DNA of 64,000 nucleotides from Methanorbis rubei (lineage in GTDB: Archaea; Halobacteriota; Methanomicrobia; Methanomicrobiales; Methanocorpusculaceae), in contig NZ_JAWDKB010000005.1 in assembly GCF_032714495.1 (NCBI RefSeq), forward strand, positions 1 through 64,000, in the 5' to 3' direction. Made by a program: the position numbers and the translations under genes. Below the pieces are notes generated by a model. That model saw nothing but the letters and a program-made list of their open reading frames with translations. It had not been told where the DNA came from and searched no databases. Positions 17,254-27,144 of the stretch are shown here, one piece after another (position 1 is the stretch's first letter; each line of letters starts with the position of its first letter).

Positions 17254-18336
17254 TCACCTCTCCATACATCCGATACAGGGATCAATCGTCAGCACAATCT
17301 GCGGCACATCCGCAAGCTCAGCACCCGCAAGCATCGCAACAAGGGAGGGAACATTCGTCAGCGTCGGCGTCCGCACGCGGAACTGCGTCAGATTTTTCGT
17401 GCCGTTACCGCGCAGATAATGAATCACCTCGCCGCGGGGCTGCTCGGACCTGCTGAAGAACTCGCCGTCAGGGTTGCCTTTCACCGGAACCGACACATCA
17501 CCCTCTGGCATGCCGGCAATAATCTGGTGAATAATATCAACCGACTGGAACAACTCCTTACACCGCACCTCGCACCGCGCATAACCGTCGCAGCCGTCAG
17601 CGGTCACTGGCTTAAAAGAAATATCCCCGTATGCCAGATACCCTGACGTCCGTACATCCTCGACAAGACCGGACGCGCGGGCAACAGGGCCGACAGCCCC
17701 GAGATTGTAGGCAGCGTCAGTTTTTAGAACACCTTTTCCCACCAGACGCTTCTTCAGCGTGTAATCTGATAAGAACACCTTCGACATCTCCTGCATCTCG
17801 GCTTCGATATCATCGAGGCGCTTGTCCATCCCTGACAGGAACTCATTGGTCACATCACGGCGGACGCCACCGACCTTGCACACGCCCTGAATCACTCTGC
17901 CGCCGGTCGTTGCCTCAAGCTCGTTCAAGATCGACTCCCGAATCTTCCATGCATTATAGAACAGACTCTCAAAGCCAAGAGCGTCCGCAAACAAACCGAG
18001 CCACAGAAGATGGCTGTGAAGACGCGAGTACTCGCCCCACATCGTCCGTAGATACGTAGCCCTCGCCGGAACCTCAATACCCATCAGCCCTTCCACACCC
18101 TGGCAGAACGTCGAAGAGTGCGTGAAACTGCAGATGCCGCAGATACGCTCTGCAAGATACACGAAATCAGAATACTCGCGACGGTCCACCAGACTCTCAA
18201 GACCGCGGTGAACATACCCGATCGAAGGAATCGCCTCCACCACATGCTCATCCTCAATCACCAGATCCAGATGAATCGGCTCCGGGAGAACCGGATGCTG
18301 CGGACCGAACGGAACAACCGTCCTCTTGCCGGTCAT
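17254..18336 (-). CDS. echE: Ech hydrogenase large subunit E, [NiFe] catalytic
   Basis: A 360-residue large subunit, homologous to NuoD. The NiFe ligands are present: RICGIC at 64-69 and DPCIGC at 352-357. The chain ends three residues after the last Cys (MER), so there is no C-terminal peptide to cleave during maturation, as known for Ech of Methanosarcina. The enzyme couples ferredoxin-dependent proton reduction to ion transport, and in hydrogenotrophs it supplies reduced ferredoxin for CO2 reduction and biosynthesis. It overlaps echD by 4 bases. Confidence 0.95.
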   Translation of the reverse strand: MTGKRTVVPFGPQHPVLPEPIHLDLVIEDEHVVEAIPSIGYVHRGLESLVDRREYSDFVYLAERICGICSFTHSSTFCQGVEGLMGIEVPARATYLRTMWGEYSRLHSHLLWLGLFADALGFESLFYNAWKIRESILNELEATTGGRVIQGVCKVGGVRRDVTNEFLSGMDKRLDDIEAEMQEMSKVFLSDYTLKKRLVGKGVLKTDAAYNLGAVGPVARASGLVEDVRTSGYLAYGDISFKPVTADGCDGYARCEVRCKELFQSVDIIHQIIAGMPEGDVSVPVKGNPDGEFFSRSEQPRGEVIHYLRGNGTKNLTQFRVRTPTLTNVPSLVAMLAGAELADVPQIVLTIDPCIGCMER

Positions 18337-18722
18337 GATGCATCCTCCTTGGACACCTTCGTCACTGTTGGCGCAGGAGCCTCTTTCTTCTTGAACGGAT
18401 ACGGCACAGATGTCCGGATGAACGTCCCGCCAAAGTCAAGCGCCATATTGGTGAACGTGAACCCGTAGAGATCATGAATCTCATTCTCGTAGACAAACGC
18501 ACCGCCAAACGATGCATCAATCGCAGGAATCGATGTACCTTCCGGAACCGTCATCCGGTAATGCAGGAGATCATTTCCCTTCGCAAACGAGTAGGTGATA
18601 TCATAATCATTCGCAGCCGCAGTGCAGGTAATCACCACAAGACGGCGGCCGTCAGCCTTCATGTCAGCTGCGACCTTCTCAATCCCCGCAGGAGACGCGG
18701 GGATAATTTCCATTGTCGTCAT
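18333..18722 (-). CDS. echD: Ech hydrogenase subunit D (NuoC-like)
   Basis: A 129-residue soluble subunit related to NuoC. The core match is HDLYGFTFTNMALDFGGTFI, the end of the 30-kDa subunit domain. It is held between EchE and EchC in the peripheral arm and has no cofactor motifs of its own. It starts and ends by 4-base overlaps with echC and echE, so the operon is tightly coupled. Confidence 0.9.
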   Translation of the reverse strand: MTTMEIIPASPAGIEKVAADMKADGRRLVVITCTAAANDYDITYSFAKGNDLLHYRMTVPEGTSIPAIDASFGGAFVYENEIHDLYGFTFTNMALDFGGTFIRTSVPYPFKKKEAPAPTVTKVSKEDAS

Positions 18723-19159
18723 CTCAAACCTCCGTTATCAACTGCCGCACGTTTCTCTTCCAGAACCCCGAGCGCCTTTACCACGCCCTCAATCAGTGCC
18801 TCAGGCCGGACTGAGCACCCCGGTACATACACATCCACCGGAATAATCGTGTCAACGCCGCCTGAAACATTGTAGCAGTCGCGGAACACGCCGCCCGATG
18901 ATGCGCAGATGCCGACCGCAAGAACAACCTTCGGCTCAGGGATCTGGTCATAGAGATTTTTCAGGACCTCTTTGTTCTGCTCGTTCACACTGCCGGTCAC
19001 TACAAAAATATCCGCGTGCGCCGGATTGCCGGTGTTGATGATACCAAACCGCTCCACATCGTACAACGGCGTCAGGGCTGCAAGAATTTCAATATCGCAT
19101 CCATTGCAGCTGGACGCATTGTAGTGCAGAAGCCAGGGGGATTTTCCTGCCGAACTCAT
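18719..19159 (-). CDS. echC: Ech hydrogenase small subunit C (NuoB-like)
   Basis: A 146-residue small subunit holding the proximal 4Fe-4S cluster: CNGCDIE at 18-24, a Cys in GICASSGG, and Cys in the segment VYVPGCSVRPE. I placed the start at the ATG at 19159, which overlaps the echB stop as ATGA. The longer frame adds 31 residues that are echB sequence read out of frame. It sits next to EchE and passes electrons to the NiFe centre. Confidence 0.93.
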   Translation of the reverse strand: MSSAGKSPWLLHYNASSCNGCDIEILAALTPLYDVERFGIINTGNPAHADIFVVTGSVNEQNKEVLKNLYDQIPEPKVVLAVGICASSGGVFRDCYNVSGGVDTIIPVDVYVPGCSVRPEALIEGVVKALGVLEEKRAAVDNGGLR

Positions 19160-20028
19160 ACAATCACACCTCCGAGGATGCCAAGCACGGCAATGTTTGT
19201 CGCGCCAAGAATCAGCGTAATGGTCCACAGACTCTTCACCGTCATCTTCCACGTAACCCGCGGGAACAGATTGTCCATCAGAATCTCAAGGAAGTAGCAG
19301 ATGATGACAACGATAATACCGAGAATCGGGTTTGCCGCAAAGAACAGAAGCATCATCGCAAGGATAATGATCGTCTCATACCAGTGGGCAAGCTCAACTT
19401 TTGCAAGGGTTCTGCCCGACAGAGACGACGTAACTCCTTTCACCAACTCCTGATGCGCGTGATGCGAGGTCGCGATATCAAACGGAGACTTGCGCAGCTT
19501 CAGTGTCAGCACTGCAAAGAGTGCAAGGAACACACCCGGTAGATACACAATTGCTGATGTCGTGTCAGCAAGAATGTCAGAGACAAAGAAACTGCCTGTG
19601 ACCATGAAAAATCCTGCGGCAAGAAGAATCAGAATCGGTTCAGCAACCATCACGCCGATCAGTTCGCGTTCTGCACCTACAGTTGAGTAGGGAGCGTTTG
19701 CTGCGTATGCTGCAAGAATCAGGAACGTGTGCGAAAGCGCCAGCGCAAACACAACGAGTAAGAGGTCGCCTCCTGAGAACAGAATTGCTCCGGAGAGAGC
19801 GATCAGCACCAGATACCCGCTGGTCAGAATCATTTCAACCGGATTTGCAAACGCCCGCTCTTTATGCCAGAGCTTGCTGATGTCATAGAACGGCTGAAGA
19901 ACCGGAGGTCCACGTCTGCTCTGCATGCGTGCCGTAAGCACACGGTCGACTCCTGAGATCAGTCCGCCGATAACCGGTGCGAGAATCAGAAACAGGACCG
20001 CGCCTGCTGCTGCCATTACCAGATTCAT
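19156..20028 (-). CDS. echB: Ech hydrogenase membrane subunit B (NuoH-like)
   Basis: A protein of about 290 residues with eight hydrophobic segments, homologous to NuoH. The conserved loop GVDRVLTARMQSRRGPPVLQ and the later segment SPFDIATSHHAHQELVKG mark the contact with the peripheral arm and the ion path. The ATG at 20028 overlaps the echA stop by 4 bases and begins MNLVMAAAG. Confidence 0.93.
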   Translation of the reverse strand: MNLVMAAAGAVLFLILAPVIGGLISGVDRVLTARMQSRRGPPVLQPFYDISKLWHKERAFANPVEMILTSGYLVLIALSGAILFSGGDLLLVVFALALSHTFLILAAYAANAPYSTVGAERELIGVMVAEPILILLAAGFFMVTGSFFVSDILADTTSAIVYLPGVFLALFAVLTLKLRKSPFDIATSHHAHQELVKGVTSSLSGRTLAKVELAHWYETIIILAMMLLFFAANPILGIIVVIICYFLEILMDNLFPRVTWKMTVKSLWTITLILGATNIAVLGILGGVIV

Positions 20029-21965
20029 ATCATCACCCCCAGAAACGCGAGCACAAACATCACGATGATGATGAGGATCGAGATGATGCACGCAGGCTTC
20101 ATCAGCACATCCTCGCCAAAGTACTCGGACAGATAGTAGTTCGAAGATTTTGCCTCTTTGTAGACACCAAGTGAACCGCGGAAGCGACCGGCCTCGTCAA
20201 CACCTCTGCCGCAGAGGTACGGGGCAAGTGTTCTGCCGGACTTTGATCCTGCATGCGCTGCTGCGATCAGGACCGCAAGAATCACGAACATGATGCCGAG
20301 CATCAGCACATTGTCGAGGACTGCAACCGTTGCGGTGTCAATATATCCCGGATAGATGGATGTAAGGTAGGGATCGATGAACTGGTGAATGATTCCAATA
20401 AAACCGATACAGCAGACGATCGTCAGAGCTCCCATCACAACAACAGGAATCTTTTCTGAAACATGCAGAACCGCCGCCGCCGCGGGCGGGCCGCTCATAC
20501 GCATGAACAGTTTTCCAAGCCACTTAGTCCAGAAGAAGATGGTAAGTGCACTGCCGAATGCAAGCATAATCACAAATGCCCAGCCGAATGGTGCCGAGAG
20601 GAACGCGACCACTGCCGTCCACTTGGAGATCAGCATCCCGAACGGTGCAAGATACATACCGCAGATGCCGATAACCATCATAGTCGCAAGAAGCGGGAGC
20701 CGCACCAGAAGTCCGTCCATGTCCTCGATGTCGCGGCTGTCGATTCTGTGCTCGACCGCTCCGACACATAAGAAGAGGAGCGCCTTTGCAACCGCATGGA
20801 AGATGATCAGAAGAATTGCCGCGAGCACTGCCGTAGGCGTTCCAATTCCTGCACATGTAGTGATAAGACCGAGGTTTGCGATTGTGGAGTAGGCAAGAAC
20901 CTTCTTTGCATTACTCTGCGAGATCGCAAGAGCTGATGTTATCACAAACGTGAACAGTCCGATGAAAGCAAGAGCCGTGCCAACAGCAGTCTGCGAAAAT
21001 ATCGGGGCGAACACAACCAGAAGATACACGCCGGCTTTCACCATGGTGCTCGAGTGCAGCAGTGCCGAGACCGGAGTGGGTGCAACCATTGCGCCGGTAA
21101 GCCAGCTGGAGAACGGCATCTGGGCAGCTTTGGTCAGACCGGCAATGGCAATCAGCGCGGCAGGAATGGTCAGGGCCGCCATGTCAGGATAATGAATGAT
21201 GTCGGTGATGCCAAGAACGCTGGATCCGGTTGGATCAATATTCAGAAGAGAGATTATTGCGAGCGTAAATGCAATCCCGCCGACAAGATTCATCCAGACT
21301 GCGCGGAACGAGTTGGTAACAGCCTCCGGAGTTTTTGAGTAGCCGATCAAAAGGAACGAGCAGAGCGTTGTTACTTCCCAGAAGCAGAGGATCCACATCA
21401 GACTGTTTGAAAGCACGATGCCGAACATTGCTGTCAGGAACACGAACAGCATGGCAAAGAAGTAGGCCTTGCGCTGCGGCACGCTCTCCTGATGGTGGTG
21501 ATAGTCTTTCATGTAGCCGAGCGCGTAAACGCAGATGAGCGTCCCGATGATGCCGATAATGAGCACCATGATTGCAGTAAAGTCGTTGACCACAAATGCT
21601 GCTGACATGCTGACTGACTCTGCATAGAACAGTTCCATGATGCAGATGAGGAGCAGCTGAACTGCGCCGAGAACAAGCGGAAGCATCCTGCGATATTTCA
21701 GAGACAGGACGATGATTGCAAGAGCAACGGCGATCTCAACAATAAAGAGCCAGACGCCTATCTGTTTTGCATATTCCAGTGCAATTACTACCGGACCCGA
21801 CAACGCTGACCATGCGAGGTATAGAGAGGTCGCGATAATAACTGCCGAAGCAATGCCGACGATACCGGTGCGGAGGTTATCCCTGTTCAATACCGCAAGA
21901 AGGACTGCGGCAAGCAGGGGAACCAGCAGCAGTACGAGGATGGCTACGAGTTCCGGCTGGTACAT
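20025..21965 (-). CDS. echA: Ech hydrogenase membrane subunit A (NuoL-like ion pump)
   Basis: A 646-residue antiporter-like subunit with about 16 hydrophobic segments. The NuoL/MrpA core is recognisable at SSWLTGAMVAPTPVSALLHS and STMVKAGVYLLV, with charged residues inside membrane helices that carry protons or sodium ions. It is the first gene of echABCDEF. The promoter region (21966-22060) is AT-rich with TTATTAATC-like stretches, followed by a decayed repeat. Confidence 0.93.
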   Translation of the reverse strand: MYQPELVAILVLLLVPLLAAVLLAVLNRDNLRTGIVGIASAVIIATSLYLAWSALSGPVVIALEYAKQIGVWLFIVEIAVALAIIVLSLKYRRMLPLVLGAVQLLLICIMELFYAESVSMSAAFVVNDFTAIMVLIIGIIGTLICVYALGYMKDYHHHQESVPQRKAYFFAMLFVFLTAMFGIVLSNSLMWILCFWEVTTLCSFLLIGYSKTPEAVTNSFRAVWMNLVGGIAFTLAIISLLNIDPTGSSVLGITDIIHYPDMAALTIPAALIAIAGLTKAAQMPFSSWLTGAMVAPTPVSALLHSSTMVKAGVYLLVVFAPIFSQTAVGTALAFIGLFTFVITSALAISQSNAKKVLAYSTIANLGLITTCAGIGTPTAVLAAILLIIFHAVAKALLFLCVGAVEHRIDSRDIEDMDGLLVRLPLLATMMVIGICGMYLAPFGMLISKWTAVVAFLSAPFGWAFVIMLAFGSALTIFFWTKWLGKLFMRMSGPPAAAAVLHVSEKIPVVVMGALTIVCCIGFIGIIHQFIDPYLTSIYPGYIDTATVAVLDNVLMLGIMFVILAVLIAAAHAGSKSGRTLAPYLCGRGVDEAGRFRGSLGVYKEAKSSNYYLSEYFGEDVLMKPACIISILIIIVMFVLAFLGVMI

Positions 21966-22067
21966 AATATCACTTGTTGAAAGTTATGTGGATTGATCAT
22001 TATTAATCATTCTAATTCAGGGCGCTGTATTTTGTTGATGAACTTCAGATGAATGATGTCGCAGCTC

Positions 22068-22150
22068 CGCCCACGGAAAACGCGGAGCACACTGAAATTA
22101 GCACGGAAAAAACATCACGGAGCAGACGTGAACATCACGAAAATGAATCG
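22068..22150. repeat. Truncated copy of the CCACGGA inverted-repeat family
   Basis: Only one arm is clear (CGCCCACGGAAAAC and ATCACGGAGCAGACGTGAAC). A degenerate TTCCGTCGCCCAC near 22275 may be what is left of the other arm. The 330-bp gap between echA and the DUF169 gene holds no other feature I can recognise. Confidence 0.6.
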
Positions 22151-22295
22151 TTTTTGAAATTCTATGATGTCTTCGTCGTCTCGCAATGATGTTTTTTTCT
22201 GTTGAGAGTTGCGCGGTGGTGGATATTTCAAAATGGTATCATGTTGAAAAAATAATTGTCCGGAAACATCCGGATTCCGTCGCCCACAGGAACAA

Positions 22296-23123
22296 TTAGT
22301 CTGATTTGCGAAGTTCTTTCCAGACATGCGACTGAAATATGCTATTTTCTTTTGCCGATGCGTCCATTGCAAGAAACATCTTCCAAGGGACGGCATAGGT
22401 AAGATACTCGTTTGAAATGAGATTTCGCGAGTGGAGTCTTCCGGCAAGATCGGTGAACCCAAGGACTGCGCTCGGAACGTCTTTTTCTCCCTGTCGCACA
22501 ACTTCGGACCCGATCGCCTGACATGCGGATGCACGCGAGGTGCATACCATGCCGTTGCCGTCCGGCAAGGCTCCCGCAAGATGCATGAGTGCAGACATCT
22601 CCACTGGATTCACGGTGAAGATAACAGAGAGCGGAACTTCGCCGTCTTTGAGTTCAGCAAGCGGTTTATAGACCGCATACTTTTCCGGTAGATCATAATT
22701 CGGCATCTCTTCTTCGATGAACTTGCGTGCAATCTCCTGCGAGTAGTGCATGCACTCTCCGGTCCGAAACATCTCCTGTCGTTTCTCAGGCATGAATGAG
22801 ATCACTTTTTCGTAGAGCTCAGGATCTTTTGCCGAGGCAAGGCCGTGAGAGAAGAAGGCGGCAAAGGTGTCAATGCCGCCCGGCAGCCAGCGATCATATG
22901 CCCGACCGAAGCAGAGCCCGCTCGATGCTCCGGCACAGAGAAAGGTGTCACGGTCAAAGACAGCAGTCCTTCCCTTCACCGCTGCCTGGGCAAAGTACGG
23001 CATCACACATCCGCTCTTCATGCCGGCACGCGGCTGCATGGCATTTTCGGGTTTTGTGTCGGTGCGAAGGAACACCACAGGGTGAAACCTGCTGCCAAGT
23101 TCGTTTGCAATATTGCTATCCAT
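22296..23123 (-). CDS. DUF169 family protein
   Basis: A 275-residue protein that matches the archaeal/bacterial DUF169 pattern: an N-terminal VVFLRTDTKPENA segment, Cys-containing stretches (SGCVMPYF and AGASSGLCFGRAY), and a late GMVCTSRASACQAIGSEVV. Function is unknown. Conserved cysteines and occurrence in anaerobes hint at a metal or redox role, but this is speculative. It is transcribed alone, divergent from the PH-like gene, with a long inverted repeat in the 419-bp gap. Confidence 0.7.
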   Translation of the reverse strand: MDSNIANELGSRFHPVVFLRTDTKPENAMQPRAGMKSGCVMPYFAQAAVKGRTAVFDRDTFLCAGASSGLCFGRAYDRWLPGGIDTFAAFFSHGLASAKDPELYEKVISFMPEKRQEMFRTGECMHYSQEIARKFIEEEMPNYDLPEKYAVYKPLAELKDGEVPLSVIFTVNPVEMSALMHLAGALPDGNGMVCTSRASACQAIGSEVVRQGEKDVPSAVLGFTDLAGRLHSRNLISNEYLTYAVPWKMFLAMDASAKENSIFQSHVWKELRKSD

Positions 23124-23178
23124 AGTTGAGTGAGTGATGTGAGACGAGAAATATTTTCTCTCTATAAGTGGCCTCGCT

Positions 23179-23405
23179 TGGGGTAACCACGGAACACACT
23201 GAACACACGGAATGCCACGGAAAAAACACAGAATACCGCTTCGCTTACGGAAAACACGGAAAGACTAAGAGTAGGGGTATACGCATATATCATTTTTTTG
23301 AGATGTCCGCTTCCTTAGTCTTTCCGTGTTTTCCGTAAGCGAAGCGGTATTCTGTGTTTTTTCCGTGAAATTCCGTATGTTCAGTGTGTTCCGTGGTTGC
23401 CCCAA
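23179..23405. repeat. Long inverted repeat, CCACGGA family
   Basis: Arms of about 95 bp begin TTGGGGTAACCACGGAACAC and include ACAGAATACCGCTTCGCTTA; the right arm is a near-perfect complement. The loop is about 45 bp. Unlike most copies it lies between divergent genes, where it would separate two promoters instead of two gene ends. Confidence 0.9.
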
Positions 23406-23542
23406 ATGAGACCAAGGAGAGAGAAATTCCGTAAACGGAAATCATTATGAACAAAGATTTCGAATCCTGTGATATTTGATATCACAACAGTCCCGGTAGA
23501 CAAGAAGGCATAAGAACTGAAAAAACAAAGATACAATCAGTT

Positions 23543-24235
23543 ATGGCTGAGAATGAAGCAGGCGGTTCGATGCCTGAAGACATCCTGAATACCTTTTACT
23601 CCGGGGAAAACCCGCTGTGTGTACTGCAGAACCTGCAAGAGAGCGGAAAACAGCGAAAGATCATCGTCGTGACTGATCAGCGGCTGATGTACTTTGAAGA
23701 GAATGCCACCGGTCTGTATGATGACACGCTGTTTGCATTCGCCCGCATCGACACGGTAGTCTATCACGAAGGAAAAAAAGTTTCAGAGCTGAAGATCACC
23801 GAAACCGACGGTGTGATGCTCAAGGTCGGCTGGCTCACAAACGAAGAAGCACAGCGGGTTATCCTGACGCTTCAGTCAGCGATGAACGACCTTGGAACCG
23901 CAGCAGTCTCGCTCGACCGCAAGAAATCCGTCTTCTCCGGCGAAGAGTGGACACTGAAAAAACCGGTTGACTATCTGACCAAGACCGTGAAAAACGAAGC
24001 AGCATCCATGAAGCAGAGCTACATCGCACCCATCCTTCCAAAGGACGCGTGCGAGGAAAAAGAGCAGGAGCTCTTTGAAGAAGAGATCTGCGGAGCAGTT
24101 GCGGCTGACGAAATGGATCAGCAGACCGTGATCGAATGCCTGAAGGCTCTTCGCATCCTCTATGACAACTGCATCCTCACCGAAGAGCAGTACCGCAAGT
24201 ACCGGCTGCCGCTCCTGGAAAAACTCGATATTTAA
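23543..24235 (+). CDS. PH-like domain protein with C-terminal SHOCT-like helix
   Basis: A 230-residue soluble protein of unknown function. Residues about 20-115 look like a bacterial PH domain (KIIVVTDQRLMYFEENATGLYDDTLFAFARIDTV, cut here by beta-strand spacing). A charged linker follows. The last 45 residues (CLKALRILYDNCILTEEQYRKYRLPLLEKL) resemble a SHOCT oligomerisation motif. This domain pair is common in bacterial and archaeal proteins of unknown role. It converges on the DUF35 gene, with an inverted repeat between. Confidence 0.6.
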   Translation: MAENEAGGSMPEDILNTFYSGENPLCVLQNLQESGKQRKIIVVTDQRLMYFEENATGLYDDTLFAFARIDTVVYHEGKKVSELKITETDGVMLKVGWLTNEEAQRVILTLQSAMNDLGTAAVSLDRKKSVFSGEEWTLKKPVDYLTKTVKNEAASMKQSYIAPILPKDACEEKEQELFEEEICGAVAADEMDQQTVIECLKALRILYDNCILTEEQYRKYRLPLLEKLDI

Positions 24236-24274
24236 ATTTCATCAAAACTTTTTTTCTACGAACGAAAAATATTT

Positions 24275-24439
24275 TGAAACGCGAATCACACGAATAGCGC
24301 GAATAAAAAATCGCCAATGGCGATTTTTGAGAAAGTACTATGTAATTTATTTTAGATAGACACGTCCAGAGAAACACAAAAATTTCTTTTTTTGAAAAAT
24401 CGCCATTGGCGATTTTTTATTCGCGCTATTCGTGTTTCA
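24275..24439. repeat. Inverted repeat, CGCGAAT/TCGCCAATGGCGA family
   Basis: Arms run from TGAAACGCGAAT to the complement ATTCGTGTTTCA. The left arm carries a 9-bp insert (CACACGAAT). The AT-rich interior shares TTTAGATAGA and GAAACACA with the copy at 7.5 kb. It lies between two convergent genes. Confidence 0.88.
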
Positions 24440-24526
24440 AAAATTTATCCTGCCCACTCACTCAACAGTTCACAAAAAAAAGATTTGACCGTATTGGTCG
24501 CTGATCAGAGAACCCTTGCGGAAAAA

Positions 24527-24922
24527 TTATGCCACGTCCGGCACGAATTTCGTACCATAGTGGATAATACCGTCAGAGCCCTCACGATCAAGAACACGGA
24601 ACACTGACTTCACCGGCATGCCGATATAGACCTCTTCCGGCTCGCAGATAACATGCGTCGTCATGCGTGCGCCTTCCTCGAGCTCAATAATTGCCAGCAC
24701 ATACGGCTTCATCTCCGAGTACTGATCGCTTGCCGAGTGGACAACGGAAAAAGTCATGACTTTTCCCTTGCCGGAACACTGGTACTCAACAATCTTACCG
24801 TCACGGCGGCAGTGCGGACAGACCGAACGCGGCGGGAAAAACACCGCTCCGCAGGTCTCACACTTTGTTCCGACCATGTTGTATCTCTGGGGGATTGCTC
24901 TCCAGAATCGTGCAACTGTCAT
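24527..24922 (-). CDS. DUF35 OB-fold/zinc-ribbon protein, thiolase-HMG-CoA synthase partner
   Basis: A 131-residue protein. A zinc ribbon (CETCGAVFFPPRSVCPHC, residues 22-39) is followed by an OB fold (GKGKVMTFSVVHSASDQY). In methanogens this DUF35 protein bridges thiolase and HMG-CoA synthase so that the unfavourable acetoacetyl-CoA step is drawn forward. It lies 3 bp after the thiolase gene as the third enzyme-complex gene of the operon. Confidence 0.9.
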   Translation of the reverse strand: MTVARFWRAIPQRYNMVGTKCETCGAVFFPPRSVCPHCRRDGKIVEYQCSGKGKVMTFSVVHSASDQYSEMKPYVLAIIELEEGARMTTHVICEPEEVYIGMPVKSVFRVLDREGSDGIIHYGTKFVPDVA

Positions 24923-24925
24923 CGC

Positions 24926-26089
24926 TTACACCCTCCCGAAAATATGCGACACAACCGTCGCTCCGGTACCGCCCACGTTCTGGGTCATACCGATTTCAGC
25001 TCCGTCAACCTGACGCTTACCGGCCTCGCCGCGAAGCTGCTGCACAGCCTCCCAGACCTGTTTGATACCGGTTGCACCAACAGGGTGACCGCAGGACTTC
25101 AGACCGCCGGACGTATTGACCGGCAGCTTGCCGCCAATCTGTGTCTGGCCTTCCTCGGTGAACTTTCCTGCCGTTCCCTTCTGAACAAAACCAAGATCCT
25201 CGATAGCACAAAGCTCAGCGATCGTGAAACAGTCGTGAACCTCAACAAAGTTCACTGCCTTTCTCTCCAGCTTCGCCTGCTTGAATGCAGAATTACCTGC
25301 GGCAACCGTTGCGCCCATCGTCGAAAAGTCCGGACGGTCATGCAGGGCAATCGTATCGCCTGCCTGAGCAGATGCCAGAACCTTAATCGGCGTGTCGGTG
25401 AACTCCTTTGCACGCTCAAGCGGACAAACGATCACAGCGGCTGCACCGTCAGAAACCGGAGAACAGTCAAACAGACGGAGAGGCGACGCAACAAGCGTTG
25501 ACTTCAGCACAGTAGACTGCGTAATCTCGGATCTGAACTGTGCATACGGATTTCTTGCGCCGTGATAGTGGTTCTTCACCGCAACCTGTGCAAGCTGCTC
25601 GCGGGTAAGGCCGTACTTGTTCATGTAGTCGCATGCGATCATCGCATACAGACCCGGGAACGTTGCTCCTGCAAAACTCTCCCACTCTCTGTCTGCTGCG
25701 CCTGCTAAAACATCAGTCGCGTCTGCAACATCAGTCATCTTCTCAACACCTGCTGCAACCACAATGTCAGACATTCCTGACGCAACTGCGGCGACCGCCT
25801 GACGGAACGCAAGACCACCGGACGCACATGCCGCTTCCACACGGGTTGCCGGCACATGCAGGTCGCCGCCGAGTCCTACGTAGTCTGCGACGAGCGCACC
25901 AACATGTTCCTGACCGATGAACCTGCCAGCAGACATCGAACCGACAAACATCGCATCGATCTGCTCGCCGACAACGTTTGCATCCTCCAGTGCCTTCACA
26001 CCGGCTTCTGCACACATGTCACGGAACGAGGTGTCCCAAAGCTCTCCAAATGCCGTGATACCGGCACCAATAACTGCTACTTCTCTCAT
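24926..26089 (-). CDS. Acetyl-CoA C-acetyltransferase (archaeal thiolase)
   Basis: A thiolase of about 387 residues that condenses two acetyl-CoA for the mevalonate pathway. Catalytic segments: [15 protein letters not shown] around the nucleophile Cys, [17 protein letters not shown] near the C-terminus with the catalytic His, and [14 protein letters not shown] at the end. I chose the ATG at 26089, which has GAGGTG about 7 bases upstream and gives the usual [10 protein letters not shown] opening. A GTG at 26104 overlapping the previous stop would add five residues. Confidence 0.93.
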   Translation of the reverse strand: MREVAVIGAGITAFGELWDTSFRDMCAEAGVKALEDANVVGEQIDAMFVGSMSAGRFIGQEHVGALVADYVGLGGDLHVPATRVEAACASGGLAFRQAVAAVASGMSDIVVAAGVEKMTDVADATDVLAGAADREWESFAGATFPGLYAMIACDYMNKYGLTREQLAQVAVKNHYHGARNPYAQFRSEITQSTVLKSTLVASPLRLFDCSPVSDGAAAVIVCPLERAKEFTDTPIKVLASAQAGDTIALHDRPDFSTMGATVAAGNSAFKQAKLERKAVNFVEVHDCFTIAELCAIEDLGFVQKGTAGKFTEEGQTQIGGKLPVNTSGGLKSCGHPVGATGIKQVWEAVQQLRGEAGKRQVDGAEIGMTQNVGGTGATVVSHIFGRV

Positions 26090-26100
26090 TTTTCCGCACC

Positions 26101-27144
26101 TCACACCTTGATCTTTCCTTTGTGGCGTGCATACACTGCATAGTCAAGATACTTTGCCTTTGCGAGCATCGACTCAACCGACGGGCCTTTGTTGCGATCG
26201 ATCTTCGAAAGGATCGCATCGGTCACGGTGATGTCGAACGCATCTGATCCTGAACCACTGCCGTAGCTGGTGACAAAGATCTTCTCGCCCGGCTTTGCAA
26301 CATCAAGAATTGCCGCAAGGCCGAGAGGGACAGCACCGCTGTAGGTGTTGCCGAGTCTTGGCACAAGCAGACCGGTCTTGATCTGTTCAGGCGTGAACCC
26401 GAGCATTGCCGCAGCTTTCTGCGGGAACTTTGCGTTCGGCTGGTGGAACACCGCATAGTCATAGTCTGCTGGTTTGGTTCCCATATCCTCAAGCATCATC
26501 TTGGCACAGCCGGTCACGTGCTTGAAGTATCCGGGTTCGCCGGAGAATCTTCCGCCGTGACGGGGATAATCCTCTCCTTCGCGGCGCCAGAAGTCCGGCG
26601 TGTCGCTGGTGAAAGAACAGGTGTGGTTGATGACTGCGATCGGATCATCGTTGCCGATGATGTAGGAGGCTCCCCCTGCTGCCGCGGTGTACTCAAGGGC
26701 ATCGCCGGGCGCGCCCTGGGCGGTGTCGGCACCGACAGCAACGGCATACTTCATCATGCCGGAGGAGACCAGACCCATTGCGGTCTGAATGCCTGCGGTT
26801 CCTGCTTTGCAGGCGAACTCGTAGTCTGCTGCGGTCATAACCGGCGTTGCGCCGATAGCTTCACCAACCGTTACAGCAGTCGGCTTGACTGCGTACGGGT
26901 GAGACTCGGAACCAACATAGACCGCTTTGATCTCTTTTGGATCAATTGGTCTGCGGGCAAGAGCAGTGCGGGTGGATTCAACCGCAAACGTTGCGGTGTT
27001 TTCATCGTAGTCGGGTACGGCTTTCTCGCGAACGCCAAGACCGCCGGTGATCTCTGCGGCGTTGGCGCCCCAGACACGTGCGATCTCCTCGACCTTAATC
27101 CGGTAACTGGGGATGTATGCCCCATAACTAATGATTCCTACCAT
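26101..27144 (-). CDS. Hydroxymethylglutaryl-CoA synthase (archaeal type)
   Basis: A 347-residue HMG-CoA synthase of the archaeal class. Catalytic features: [20 protein letters not shown] holds the nucleophile Cys, [15 protein letters not shown] the catalytic His, and [15 protein letters not shown] a conserved substrate loop. It makes HMG-CoA for isoprenoid lipids. The ATG at 27144 overlaps the regulator by 7 bases. Confidence 0.95.
   Translation of the reverse strand: MVGIISYGAYIPSYRIKVEEIARVWGANAAEITGGLGVREKAVPDYDENTATFAVESTRTALARRPIDPKEIKAVYVGSESHPYAVKPTAVTVGEAIGATPVMTAADYEFACKAGTAGIQTAMGLVSSGMMKYAVAVGADTAQGAPGDALEYTAAAGGASYIIGNDDPIAVINHTCSFTSDTPDFWRREGEDYPRHGGRFSGEPGYFKHVTGCAKMMLEDMGTKPADYDYAVFHQPNAKFPQKAAAMLGFTPEQIKTGLLVPRLGNTYSGAVPLGLAAILDVAKPGEKIFVTSYGSGSGSDAFDITVTDAILSKIDRNKGPSVESMLAKAKYLDYAVYARHKGKIKV

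Noticed and set aside
23179-23405. Possible CRISPR array among the repeated ACGGA words
   Set aside because: There is no regular repeat-spacer pattern and no cas gene; the structure is one inverted repeat.
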